Positions 63,666-64,000 of a stretch of DNA of 64,000 nt are shown here, in pieces (the first letter of the stretch is position 1; each line of letters begins with the position of its first letter). A program made the position numbers and the translations under genes. The stretch is from Plectrocnemia conspersa. Its lineage: Eukaryota; Arthropoda; Insecta; Trichoptera; Polycentropodidae. The stretch spans positions 3,844,001 to 3,908,000 of the forward strand of contig VTFK01000008.1 of assembly GCA_009617715.1 (NCBI GenBank), in the 5' to 3' direction. The notes beneath the pieces were generated by a model. That model was not told where the DNA came from. It saw only the letters and a list, made by a program, of their open reading frames with translations, and ran no database searches.

Positions 63666-63868
63666 CGTAGCAGTGTGTATTACAGAAAAAGCGTAGGCCT
63701 TATCTCGAATATGGTATCCCAAAACTTCATAGATTTAGACGACTTATCGAAATTTCCAAGTTTTTATCTTGTTCGGCATTTCACATTGCAGCCACAAAAA
63801 AGTATTGCCTTAAAATACATCAGTCTTGATCAATTACATATTTGTTAAATACGTACACAATCATCTAC

Positions 63869-63945
63869 ACCAGAGTTTCCCAAACTTTTTCAGCGACGGA
63901 ACACTTGGCAAATCCGAAAATTTTGGGGGAACACTTACCTTATTT
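63869..63945 (+). mobile_element. hAT-like terminus
   Basis: CAGAGTTTCCCAAACTTTTT, then CAGCGACGGAACACTTGGCAA, has the classic layout of hAT-group ends. A related end lies at 24645. Any remainder lies past the window. Confidence 0.6.
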
Positions 63946-64000
63946 TTTATATAGTATAAATAAAAAAAAAATGTTATTAAATAAATATTAATTAATAAAC

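Larger units (their letters stand above)
61786..64000 (+). other. Start of MICAL-like intron 2, continues beyond the window
   Basis: After the donor no further exon is recognisable to the window edge. The next exon should begin by completing Ile and continue with an acidic CH segment. The stretch is A+T rich apart from a G+C-rich repeat fragment at 63432-63665 and a hAT-like terminus at 63869. Confidence 0.5.

Noticed and set aside
1..64000. CRISPR array, bacterial operon or integrated prokaryotic DNA
   Set aside because: No regularly spaced direct repeats, no ribosome-binding-site-led gene clusters and no long bacterial-type frames were seen.
1..64000. Telomeric TTAGG repeats, ribosomal RNA or mitochondrial insertions
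   Set aside because: No matching sequence was recognised on either strand by eye.

Overview
The window reads as nuclear DNA from an arthropod, most likely an insect. It is strongly A+T rich and has no bacterial-style gene packing. It carries spliced-gene signals, a MICAL-like calponin-homology exon close to insect versions, tRNA-headed SINE-like repeats and a mix of insect-type DNA transposons. The species cannot be fixed from sequence alone.

Only one host protein-coding gene can be supported. Exon 2 (61625-61785, + strand) encodes the N-terminal half of a calponin-homology domain that best fits MICAL-like, an endosomal-recycling and actin-linked Rab effector. A CpG-rich block ending in ATG followed by a GTGAGT donor (59185/59186) joins exon 2 in frame, so it is the likely first exon; the initiator ATG would then be the last codon before a 2.4 kb intron. 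That intron holds a decayed non-LTR retrotransposon. The rest of the gene lies beyond position 64000. A second strong transcription start (TATA 25047, initiator 25074, donor 25438) at 25.0-25.4 kb is a non-coding first exon of this gene or of another + strand gene.

The remainder is intergenic or intronic DNA loaded with mobile-element remains. From left to right: a hAT-like terminus (2973), a fold-back hairpin element (3288-3596), a deleted Tigger/pogo element (3857-4866), an LTR-like block (6540-7030), a LINE tail (7590-7870), a 59 bp and a 194 bp tandem duplication (15.4 and 16.1 kb), a minus-strand LINE piece (18.5 kb), a second fold-back copy (20.4 kb), a 482 bp Tc1/mariner-like element (23553-24034), a 203 bp terminal-inverted-repeat element (26608-26810), three elements with convergent tRNA-like heads (27980, 31663, 37833), a 145 bp inverted-repeat element (34295), a piggyBac-like MITE (35175-35407), a Jockey-like LINE piece (39.1 kb), a 935 bp inverted-repeat element (45561-46495), an RTE-like LINE tail (47.7 kb) and several hAT-like ends.

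The most unusual structure is the set of near-perfect snap-back hairpins with 3-9 base spacers (31.0, 44.0, 49.2 and 55.0 kb), together with the SINE-like units whose two ends carry pol III-type box sequences pointing at each other. G+C-richer blocks with open frames but no recognisable protein (for example 12.1, 36.1, 37.2, 39.5, 42.0, 47.8 and 56.6 kb) are treated as non-coding or unexplained.
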